Source: Calditrichia bacterium
Lineage (GTDB): Bacteria; Calditrichota; Calditrichia; RBG-13-44-9; J042
DNA: 5,113 nucleotides
Direction: 5' to 3'
Assembly: GCA_030430345.1 (NCBI GenBank)
Contig: JAUIFT010000277.1
Coordinates: 1-5,113 of the forward strand
This document shows positions 1 through 5,113 of this stretch, piece after piece (position 1 is the stretch's first letter; the number at the start of each line of letters is the position of its first letter). The notes beneath the pieces were generated by a model that had not been told where the DNA came from, did no database searches, and saw nothing but the letters and a program-made list of their open reading frames with translations. Position numbers and translations under genes: made by a program.

Positions 1-1078
1 CTCCCAGATTGAAATCCAGGTAATCTTTCATCGCATATTGGAGGGAGAGGCTGACGAACCCGCTTTCATCATCAAGATTTCTGCTGTAACCGGCGCTCCC
101 GGATATCAATGGATGAATCTGGTAAACTGCTTGTCCGATAATATAATTTTTCCCCAGATTGATAATGTCCCCGGCCAGCAAAGCAGGTATATCATAGTCA
201 CGCGGCTGGCGGCTGCCCTGCCCATTATGTTGATATTCCAGTAACGCATAAAGCTTGCTGGTAAATTGATAATCCAGCCCCAGGATGCCTTTAAAGAAGC
301 GATCATCACGGACCTTATCATAGGCATAAATTGCTTCTCCCCGCAGCCCGGCCAGCAGCACATTTCCGGCGAAATCTCCACCGATTATGCTTCTTTGATC
401 GAACCGCCCGGCGATCAGGGAAACATCGTAGGTCTGCCAGTTGCTGCGGAAACGCAATCCGGCATTATGGGCTTCCCCGCGCGGGCGGGGATTATAAACC
501 AGGGACAGGTCGGTAAAATTGCCCAGGAAAATTTTCACCGTTAGCAAGTCCGCACCATCCTTCTCAATTTTATCAAAAGTGGCAGGATTAATCGGGCTAA
601 AAAGATCGGTGGGATTCCAGACCCGCCCGGTGCCCCAGGCCACCCGCTGACGCCCCAGGGTGATTTCCCCAAATGTTAATTCATGACGTAAATAGAATCG
701 ATCGAGAAAATGACTGAATAGAATGTTATCATTCGCTGCGTAATTCCAACGAAGATTAAACAATTGCCGGTTAGTTTGCCCGATATCCGGGTTAAAAAGT
801 AATGGGCCGGAAAGCATCAGGGCATCGAATTCATATTCCAGCGCTAATAGTGTATTATCCCCCAAATAGAGCGTCGGGCGGAAGCGGGTTCGGCTAAGGG
901 TTAGCCAAAGGCCATCACTTTCCCCTTCGAAGCCACCGTCAACATTTTGGTAGACGGGTAAGGTGGCGCTATAACCGGAGAATGTCAGTTCATTTTGTCC
1001 GTAAAGGAAGCTACAAAACAAGTAGATAATCAGCAACAGGCAGTAGTGAACCGTTGGCTTGGCTATATTTTGTTTCAC
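1..1078 (-). CDS. Outer-membrane beta-barrel (porin-like) protein, 3' end beyond window
   Basis: The frame is open from a GTG at 1078 to the window edge (359 codons, no stop), so the gene is partial at its C-terminus. The start is set by the GTGA overlap with the ATPase stop and by a GAGG ribosome-binding site 7 nt upstream. Residues 1-27 look like a Sec signal peptide: Lys2 and Lys7, a hydrophobic core around CLLLIIYLFCSFL, and probable cleavage near LYG/Q. Cys22 has no proper lipobox, so this is not an obvious lipoprotein. The rest alternates short hydrophobic/aromatic strands with polar turns (for example LLALEYEFDALML, LFNLRWNYAA, YALLEYQHN), as expected of a beta-barrel. A central block at 141-163, including GRQRVAWGTGRVWNPTDLF and then SPINP, resembles conserved blocks in DUF1302-like and related uncharacterised barrels; that family link is from memory. 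Position at the end of a Lol-type ABC operon suggests an outer-membrane exit or acceptor for the cargo. Cargo unknown. Confidence 0.85.
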   Translation of the reverse strand, partial: MKQNIAKPTVHYCLLLIIYLFCSFLYGQNELTFSGYSATLPVYQNVDGGFEGESDGLWLTLSRTRFRPTLYLGDNTLLALEYEFDALMLSGPLLFNPDIGQTNRQLFNLRWNYAANDNILFSHFLDRFYLRHELTFGEITLGRQRVAWGTGRVWNPTDLFSPINPATFDKIEKDGADLLTVKIFLGNFTDLSLVYNPRPRGEAHNAGLRFRSNWQTYDVSLIAGRFDQRSIIGGDFAGNVLLAGLRGEAIYAYDKVRDDRFFKGILGLDYQFTSKLYALLEYQHNGQGSRQPRDYDIPALLAGDIINLGKNYIIGQAVYQIHPLISGSAGYSRNLDDESGFVSLSLQYAMKDYLDFNLG

Positions 1079-1755
1079 CGCCGGTCCTCGGCAATTTTGC
1101 CATCTTTAAGGATTAACAGGCGGCGCGCCCGCTTGATCACCTGAGGATCATGCGAAGAAAAAATAAAGGTAATATTATGTTCCCGGTTCATCGTTTCCAT
1201 CATATCCAGTAAGTCTGCGCCGGTTTCCGAGTCCAGATTAGCGGTCGGTTCGTCCGCCAGAACAATCGATGGATTATTCACCACGGCCCGGGCGACGGCC
1301 ACCCGCTGCTGTTGCCCGCCGCTCATCTCATTCGGGCGCTTTTTGGCCAATTCGGAAATATGAAGTTTCTCCATGGCGGCAAACGCCCGTTCATGCCGCT
1401 CTTTTTCCGGAACCCCGGCGAGCATCATGGTAAACTCGATATTTTCCAGGGCACTTAATACCGGGATAAGATTATAGGCCTGAAAAACAAAACCGATTTT
1501 CTTCAGACGCAATTCTCCCAGTTCATTGCGATTCAGTTCACTGATATCTTCGTTATCCAGAAAGACTTTTCCGCTGGTTGGCGTATCCAAAGCGCCGATC
1601 ATATTTAACAAGGTCGTTTTCCCGGAGCCGGAGGGACCAGCAATTACCGTAAACTCGCCTTTTTCCACTTCAATCGATACCCCGCGAAGGGCATGCACCG
1701 GAATACCGTTATCCTGATAGATTTTTTCCAGGTCTATTGTTTTGATTGTTGACAT
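1075..1755 (-). CDS. LolD/MacB-type ABC transporter ATP-binding protein
   Basis: A 226-residue single ABC ATPase, full length for the LolD/MacB/FtsE group, which powers lipoprotein release, efflux or envelope mechanotransmission with FtsX-fold permeases from the cytoplasmic face. All motifs are present: Walker A GPSGSGKTT (40-48), Q-loop FQAYNLIP with Gln92, signature MSGGQQQR (144-151), Walker B IVLADEP (164-170, catalytic Glu169), D-loop NLDS (173-176) and switch His202 in SSHD. The insertion LNRNELGELRLKKIGFVFQAY follows the usual LolD pattern. The ATG at 1755 has a GAGGA ribosome-binding site 4 nt upstream. The gene lies 236 nt downstream of its permease, with a heptamer repeat in between, and its stop overlaps the next gene as GTGA. 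The permeases have a small, LolC/E-like periplasmic domain, so LolD-like is preferred over MacB, where the ATPase is fused. The name lolD is withheld because cargo is unknown. Confidence 0.96.
   Translation of the reverse strand: MSTIKTIDLEKIYQDNGIPVHALRGVSIEVEKGEFTVIAGPSGSGKTTLLNMIGALDTPTSGKVFLDNEDISELNRNELGELRLKKIGFVFQAYNLIPVLSALENIEFTMMLAGVPEKERHERAFAAMEKLHISELAKKRPNEMSGGQQQRVAVARAVVNNPSIVLADEPTANLDSETGADLLDMMETMNREHNITFIFSSHDPQVIKRARRLLILKDGKIAEDRR
1086..1089 (-). promoter_or_regulatory. Ribosome-binding site for the GTG-start barrel gene
   Basis: The transcript reads GAGG, then 7 nt, then GTG. The site lies inside the last codons of the upstream ATPase gene. Together with the 4-nt stop/start overlap it supports the non-ATG start at 1078 and suggests translational coupling of the barrel to the ATPase. 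Confidence 0.7.
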
Positions 1756-1777
1756 TGTATCCTCGAATCTTATTTTC

Positions 1778-1910
1778 GTTGATCGTTGATCGTTGATCGT
1801 TCTTCGTTGATCGTTCTTCGTTGATCGTTGATCGTTGATCGTTGATCGTTGATCGTTGATCGTTCTTCGTTCTTCGTTCTTCGTTGATCGTTCTTCGTTG
1901 ATCGTTTGTC
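1778..1910 (+). repeat. Two-type heptamer tandem array (GTTGATC / GTTCTTC)
   Basis: Eighteen uninterrupted 7-nt units run from 1778 to 1903, followed by one divergent unit GTTTGTC (1904-1910). Only two unit types occur: A = GTTGATC (12 copies) and B = GTTCTTC (6 copies). On the plus strand the order is A A A B A B A A A A A A B B B A B A. The types differ at two adjacent positions (GA versus CT) that always change together; no intermediate is seen. The array occupies most of the gap between the second permease and the ATPase and ends about 13 nt before the ATPase ribosome-binding site. It is comparable in kind to short tandem heptamer repeats known in other bacteria (for example cyanobacterial STRR). 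Reading frames through it give spurious peptide repeats and are not genes. Confidence 0.97.
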
Positions 1911-1932
1911 GCCATTTGACATCCGGGGATTT

Positions 1933-1954
1933 GAGACGGTTCGTGATCCGTCTC
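1933..1954. repeat. Small inverted repeat in the centre of the intergenic element
   Basis: GAGACGG (1933-1939) and CCGTCTC (1948-1954) form a perfect 7-bp stem around an 8-nt loop. The stem lies in the spacer between the left and right heptamer arms. No T-tract follows it on either strand, so it is not a convincing intrinsic terminator. It could be a small palindromic repeat of the kind scattered in many genomes, but only one copy is seen here. Confidence 0.75.
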
Positions 1955-1957
1955 TAC

Positions 1958-1985
1958 GGGGAACGAACAACGGGCAACGATCAAC
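1958..1985 (-). repeat. Inverted heptamer arm of the intergenic element (four units)
   Basis: Four consecutive 7-nt units ending in AAC on the plus strand: GGGGAAC, GAACAAC, GGGCAAC, GATCAAC. On the minus strand these are GTT-first heptamers, the same frame as the large array but inverted, and the outermost unit is the exact reverse complement of unit type A. The run ends 6 nt from the stop codon of the second permease, so the whole 1778-1985 block behaves as one element with inverted heptamer arms. Confidence 0.8.
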
Positions 1986-1991
1986 GGTATT

Positions 1992-3206
1992 TCACACATG
2001 GCGGATGGCGCGGATTGGGTTCAGGCGCACCGCACGAATTGCCGGGTAGATGGCGCCCAGTACGGAAAATACCGGCACTACCAACGTCGCAGACAAAATA
2101 CCTTGCATCGTTAATTCCGGATAGATGATCGCCCCGATCCCTAATGCGCCCAGTCCGTCGGAAAAATTTCGTAAATCCATGCCATTACTGGCCAGCGGTA
2201 AATAACAGAGGTAGCCGAGCAGCAGTCCGATGATCGTGCCGGTTATCCCCAACAACAGCGCTTCCAACATTATCATGCCAAAAAGGCGGCGGTTTTTCAT
2301 GCCTACGGCCATTAATACCCCAAATTCCTGTATACGCTCCAACACCGACATTAACATGGTGTTGATGATTCCAAAAATCATGGCAATGCCGATAATCGCA
2401 TAAAAGACAAACATCGCCTGTTTGGAGACATCGACTTGCATCACCAGCAGCGGCAGCAGTTCCTGGTAGGTAAGCACTTCATATTCTTCCCCCAGCGACT
2501 GTTTTAATGCACTCGCGACCTGGTGGCTGGCGTTGGCATTTTCCAGAAGGATAGCGACTTCGGAAATTCGCTCTCCAAAATCCAGCATCTCCTGGAGGTT
2601 TTCCATTGCAACAAAACCGTGCACGTTGTCAAATTCCGAACTAAACGTACGATAGATACCGACTACCCGAAAAACATCGGACCCAATATCACCATCCAGG
2701 GAAGATGCCATCGCGACCACTTTGTCTCCCAGGCCAACTTCCAGCTTCTCCGCTAATTTTTTACCGATGACAATTTCATGTCTCTCACCGTTGAGGTAAC
2801 GCCCTTCCACCAGAGATTGCTTAATGATCGTAACCGCTGCTTCTTTCTCCGGCAGTACGCCGGCAATAAGAATTCCCGAGGCGCTGCTGGCGCTGCTTAA
2901 TATTCCATAGGAAAGCACCCGCTCACTGTAATGCTTAATCCGACTCTCCGCTCCCAGGGCCTGTCTTATTTCCCGGATATCAGTAATATTATTTTGAATA
3001 ACTTTATTATCATTAAATCCGTTCTTATGAATTTGAATATGGGTAACGTGAGACCCAATTTGATTACCAAGCATCTGGTGGATCATTCCCATGGAAAGGC
3101 TGTCGTACAATAAAATAGCAATCAAGCCGACAATCGCGGAGATAAGCACCAGAATCGATCGGCGGGAATTTCGCCAAATATTCCGCCAGGCCAATTTAAA
3201 CAACAT
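1992..3206 (-). CDS. FtsX/LolC/E-type ABC transporter permease (second)
   Basis: A 404-residue inner-membrane permease with the LolC/LolE topology. TM1 is at about 16-36, a large periplasmic (MacB-PCD-like) domain at about 37-262, and three further helices at about 265-288, 309-335 and 368-390. The FtsX-family core NTMLMSVLERIQEFGVLMA (282-300) precedes VGMKNRR, and the C-terminus has the usual YPAIRAVRLNPIRAIRHV. The length is normal for LolC/E (about 400). The start at 3206 has AGAAGGG 6 nt upstream. It shares the N-terminal ML-x-KLAWRN-x-WRN-x-RRS block with the permease upstream, so the two are probably paralogues forming a heterodimer with the downstream ATPase. Repeat elements lie in the gaps on both sides. 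The role (extraction of a lipid-linked substrate from the inner membrane) is inferred from the family. Confidence 0.94.
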   Translation of the reverse strand: MLFKLAWRNIWRNSRRSILVLISAIVGLIAILLYDSLSMGMIHQMLGNQIGSHVTHIQIHKNGFNDNKVIQNNITDIREIRQALGAESRIKHYSERVLSYGILSSASSASGILIAGVLPEKEAAVTIIKQSLVEGRYLNGERHEIVIGKKLAEKLEVGLGDKVVAMASSLDGDIGSDVFRVVGIYRTFSSEFDNVHGFVAMENLQEMLDFGERISEVAILLENANASHQVASALKQSLGEEYEVLTYQELLPLLVMQVDVSKQAMFVFYAIIGIAMIFGIINTMLMSVLERIQEFGVLMAVGMKNRRLFGMIMLEALLLGITGTIIGLLLGYLCYLPLASNGMDLRNFSDGLGALGIGAIIYPELTMQGILSATLVVPVFSVLGAIYPAIRAVRLNPIRAIRHV

Positions 3207-3219
3207 GAATAACCCTTCT

Positions 3220-3272
3220 AGTTCAGAGTTCAGAGTTTGTCACTTTTCAACTCTGAACTCTGAACTTTGAAC
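3220..3272. repeat. Heptamer inverted-repeat element with perfect 18-bp stem
   Basis: Positions 3220-3237 and 3249-3266 are perfect reverse complements (18 bp) around an 11-nt loop. Both arms are heptamer repeats: GTTCAGA, GTTCAGA, GTTTGTC at 3221-3241, then TTTCAAC, TCTGAAC, TCTGAAC, TTTGAAC at 3245-3272. The element fills the gap between the two permease genes, from 4 nt after one stop codon to the base before the next gene's ribosome-binding site. On the transcribed strand no U-tract follows the stem, so it is unlikely to stop operon transcription. It could pause polymerase, protect the upstream mRNA or tune translation of the second permease. Confidence 0.95.
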
Positions 3273-3276
3273 TTTT

Positions 3277-4500
3277 TTAAGTGTATCGTATTCCCTTAAG
3301 CGGTTCCAGTTTATAGACCTTAAAAATCGGGTATAAACTCATTAATACCGAGACAATAAAAATCATTATGCTGGCATCAAGAAAAACGCTGCTTTTCAGC
3401 GATGATTCCAGGCGGGGCAAAAAGCCATATTCTTCGTAAAGGGCGGCAAAATCCCCGGTAAAAATGATCGGATTTTCAACGATGTAATAGTTGATGCCAC
3501 CAGCAATCAAATTGCCAATGAGCAGCCCAATCAGAACAATGACGACGGTTTCCAGAAAAACCAATGTAACCAGCTTCCGATATGGCATTCCGATTGACAA
3601 CGACACCCCAAATTCCCGAAAACGTTCCGTAACGGACATCATCACTGTGTTCATAATGCCAAAAGCCACGACGAGAACCAGGATAGCGAGGAAGAGGATA
3701 CCGCCGACTTCATCCAGCTTCATATTTTGTTGCAACCCGGGCATAATTTCTTTCCAGTCTAAAACCTCGCGCTCATCGCCCGGTAATTTTTCAGCGACAG
3801 ACTGTTTCACCGCGTCTACGGCATCGAGGTCGTCCAGAGAGATTGCAACTAAATTCACCCGCCCATACATCGTCAAAAGCTCCTGCGCGGTTCGGAGCCC
3901 CATCAACACTATCCTGCGGTCAAAATCGATCGCGCCGGTCTTAAGAAGGCCCCCTATTCGGAACTTCAAATTCCCCAGTGACCCGTCAAATCCCTGGGAA
4001 AGAATGACAATTGTATCGCCAATTGAGGCCTGCAAATTTTCCAACAATTTATAGCCAACGACAATATCGTAGGAGCTGTCGCTGCTAAAGAATTCGCCAC
4101 CGCGCACTTTTTCCATCAATGTGGAGGTATTTTTCTCATAAGCCGGATCGACGGCGATAATTGCCGCGCCCTGGGAATTGTCCCGAAAGCTGATCAGACC
4201 GTCGCCCATAATGCGCGGGGCGTATCCGGTGATGGCCGGGGTTTCATCGAGGATTTTCCGTAGCTCATCATCGACGCGAAAGCTTTTTTGCAGGGTGCGA
4301 TTTTTTTGGTAGCCGGTTTTTTGCACCTGGAGATAACCGGAAAAAATTTCCACGGCAGACTTAATATTTAGCGCGTAGGTACCGTGCTGAATTCCCCGCA
4401 TCACGATGGAAAGCATTACTGCAAATACCACTGCCGAGATCGTAATAATCGAACGACGTTTATTTCGCCAGACGTTGCGCCAGGCTAATTTTAGTAACAT
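3277..4500 (-). CDS. FtsX/LolC/E-type ABC transporter permease (first)
   Basis: A 407-residue inner-membrane permease. The ATG at 4500 is chosen over an in-frame ATG at 4590 because it has a strong AAAAGGGG ribosome-binding site, gives the family-typical N-terminus MLLKLAWRNVWRNKRRS, and avoids 59 nt of overlap with the upstream gene. TM1 is at about 18-36, followed by a periplasmic domain to about 263, then helices at about 266-288, 309-337 and 374-392. The FtsX core is at 284-305 (NTVMMSVTERFREFGVS, then LSIGM), with the C-terminal SLYPIFKVYKLEPLKGIRY. The periplasmic segment contains the usual VVGYKLLENLQASIGDTIVIL-like block near 147-167. It lies 31 nt downstream of the LolA-like gene and 70 nt upstream of its paralogue. 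Inferred partner of the second permease and the LolD-type ATPase. Confidence 0.94.
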   Translation of the reverse strand: MLLKLAWRNVWRNKRRSIITISAVVFAVMLSIVMRGIQHGTYALNIKSAVEIFSGYLQVQKTGYQKNRTLQKSFRVDDELRKILDETPAITGYAPRIMGDGLISFRDNSQGAAIIAVDPAYEKNTSTLMEKVRGGEFFSSDSSYDIVVGYKLLENLQASIGDTIVILSQGFDGSLGNLKFRIGGLLKTGAIDFDRRIVLMGLRTAQELLTMYGRVNLVAISLDDLDAVDAVKQSVAEKLPGDEREVLDWKEIMPGLQQNMKLDEVGGILFLAILVLVVAFGIMNTVMMSVTERFREFGVSLSIGMPYRKLVTLVFLETVVIVLIGLLIGNLIAGGINYYIVENPIIFTGDFAALYEEYGFLPRLESSLKSSVFLDASIMIFIVSVLMSLYPIFKVYKLEPLKGIRYT

Positions 4501-4506
4501 TTGTTG

Positions 4507-4514
4507 CCCCTTTT
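4507..4514 (-). promoter_or_regulatory. Ribosome-binding site setting the start of the first permease
   Basis: The transcript reads AAAAGGGG, then 6 nt (CAACAA), then ATG at 4500. This site decides between the ATG at 4500 and the longer in-frame candidate at 4590, which would reach into the LolA-like gene. Confidence 0.75.
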
Positions 4515-4531
4515 CTGAATACGCAGCTTTT

Positions 4532-5017
4532 TTACCGGCCCCGTTCCAACTCCCGGAAAGAGAAAATACGCGATTTGATCTTAATATCAAACGCCATCAG
4601 CTTAATTTCCGTGCTTCTCTCCGGCTTTGCATCGTTGACCATTACCCAGCGGGTGGGAATTTTCCGGCCATTCATCGTCTGATGATCCAGGTATTCCATG
4701 TGGCGCATCTGCGCACCTTTCTCATCGAAGTAAGAGACGCGGGCGGGCAGATTATCGCTGATGCGCACCCAGTAGTGTATTTTTCCCCATACCACCGGCG
4801 CGTCGGGATGCGGCAACAGTTCAATTTTCCAGCAATTTTCACCGTCGATCACTTCTTCGCCGAGCAAACTCATCTCGTAGTCTTCATTCAGATTCGATTC
4901 CCGCACCAAATCATCATTGGTAAAATCGGAACCATTCCAGGACTGCAACATCATCGAGGGCGGGATCTTGATGGTTGTCTCGGTGTTCTTCAGGAACTTG
5001 TCGTCAACGTCTTTCAT
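4532..5017 (-). CDS. Outer membrane lipoprotein-sorting (LolA-like) protein, 5'-truncated
   Basis: A 161-residue product matching the C-terminal part of the LolA-like sorting proteins that often accompany Lol-type ABC permeases (Pfam LolA_like type, recalled from family knowledge). The recognisable core is TIKIPPSMMLQSWNGSDF then TNDDL (15-37), followed by LLGEEVIDGENCWKIEL (51-67), PDAPVVWGKIHYWV (71-84) and GRKIPTRWVM (117-126). Family members normally run about 240-260 residues with a Sec signal peptide and roughly 90 residues before the IKIPPSMM block. Here only 16 residues precede it and there is no signal peptide. The frame is closed by a TGA one codon before the ATG, and no clear ribosome-binding site is seen. 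As written the product would stay in the cytoplasm and lack half its half-barrel fold, so it is probably a remnant, or the 5' part was lost at an assembly or recombination junction. The intact form would be a periplasmic carrier. Confidence 0.85.
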   Translation of the reverse strand: MKDVDDKFLKNTETTIKIPPSMMLQSWNGSDFTNDDLVRESNLNEDYEMSLLGEEVIDGENCWKIELLPHPDAPVVWGKIHYWVRISDNLPARVSYFDEKGAQMRHMEYLDHQTMNGRKIPTRWVMVNDAKPERSTEIKLMAFDIKIKSRIFSFRELERGR

Positions 5018-5020
5018 GGC

Positions 5021-5113
5021 TCACACCGTCAGGATGGCGAGGATGCCCACGGGCAGGCCCCATTTCAGGAAGAAGCGGATGGCCTGCTCGACGCGGAAGC
5101 GCGGGTGGACTAC
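5021..5113 (-). CDS. C-terminal end of a membrane protein, possibly NuoH-like
   Basis: Thirty codons open from the window edge to a TGA at 5023-5021. They carry a basic stretch HPRFRVEQAIRFFLKWG and then a hydrophobic tail (LPVGILAILTV). The arrangement P-R-x-R-x-[DE]-Q, then W/K, then a last hydrophobic helix resembles the C-terminus of complex I / membrane-bound hydrogenase subunit H (NuoH family); the fragment is too short to be sure. Codons are strongly G/C-ended (about 67% G+C by hand count over 5018-5113), unlike the genes to the left. It ends 3 nt before the truncated LolA-like start, in the same frame, and has no functional link to the Lol-type operon. Confidence 0.5.
   Translation of the reverse strand, partial: VVHPRFRVEQAIRFFLKWGLPVGILAILTV

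Noticed and set aside
1778..1910. CRISPR array
   Set aside because: The units are 7 nt, directly contiguous and without unique spacers; no cas genes are present.
1756..1991. Riboswitch or small RNA gene in the 236-nt gap
   Set aside because: The gap is almost wholly made of heptamer arms and one short palindrome; no known riboswitch core, promoter or terminator is visible.
1709..1999. Open frames through the heptamer array (96 and 66 residues, minus strand) with a repeating NDQRSTI-like peptide
   Set aside because: A 7-nt repeat without stops gives a 21-nt (7-residue) peptide period in every frame. These frames overlap the ATPase start or the permease end, have no ribosome-binding site, and are explained entirely by the DNA repeat.
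3220..3278. Intrinsic terminator on the plus strand (18-bp stem followed by TTTTTT at 3273-3278)
   Set aside because: The T-run is 6 nt beyond the stem, part of it is the stop codon of the minus-strand permease, and no plus-strand gene is present. On the transcribed strand no U-tract follows the stem.
3491..4054. 187-residue plus-strand open frame, and other plus-strand frames (38-544, 1526-1717, 2523-3113)
   Set aside because: They lie antisense inside well-supported minus-strand genes, have low-complexity or non-protein-like composition, and match no recognisable family.
3277..4590. Longer first permease starting at 4590
   Set aside because: The extra 30 residues are not family-like, overlap the LolA-like gene by 59 nt, and the ATG at 4500 has a strong ribosome-binding site and the conserved N-terminus.
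4980..5080. The hydrophobic stretch before the TGA as an interrupted signal peptide of the LolA-like protein
   Set aside because: It is in the same frame, so a stop mutation was considered, but about 90 residues of mature protein would still be missing before the IKIPPSMM block, and the basic P-R-x-R-x-E-Q segment fits a membrane protein C-terminus better.

Overview
The window looks like a chromosomal piece of a Gram-negative (two-membrane) bacterium. It encodes a predicted outer-membrane beta-barrel with a signal peptide, a LolA-fold-type sorting protein, and a LolC/E-LolD-type ABC transporter. The protein style (two paralogous permeases starting ML-x-KLAWRN-x-WRN-x-RRS, a sorting protein with an IKIPPSMM-x-QSW-x-GSDFTNDD block) and the heptamer repeats between genes recall the Bacteroidota/Ignavibacteria/Calditrichota side of the tree. 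That assignment is an impression, not a measurement.

Everything coding lies on the minus strand, so the operon reads from high to low coordinates. First (5113-5021) comes the C-terminal end of an unrelated GC-rich gene, possibly a complex I/hydrogenase subunit H (NuoH-like). Next (5017-4532) is a 161-residue LolA-like sorting protein that lacks its signal peptide and N-terminal half. Then follow an FtsX/LolE-type permease (4500-3277), a second paralogous permease (3206-1992), a LolD-type ATPase (1755-1075), and an outer-membrane beta-barrel gene that overlaps the ATPase stop by 4 nt and runs off the left edge (1078-1).

Read together, the last five genes form a plausible trans-envelope route: an inner-membrane ABC machine, a periplasmic LolA-fold carrier and an outer-membrane barrel, probably for a lipid, lipoprotein or other hydrophobic cargo. 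The cargo is not visible in the sequence.

The most striking non-coding feature is that the two gaps following the two permeases are filled almost entirely by related repeats built from 7-nt units. In both, the left arm consists of GTT-first heptamers ending in the same GTTTGTC unit, and the right arm consists of four AAC-last heptamers, so each is an inverted array. The larger one (1778-1985) has 18 perfect heptamers of only two types, GTTGATC and GTTCTTC. The smaller one (3220-3272) contains a perfect 18-bp stem.

The right end of the window is suspicious. The sorting-protein gene is truncated exactly where composition jumps to about 67% G+C and an unrelated gene ends, which suggests a recombination breakpoint or a chimeric assembly.
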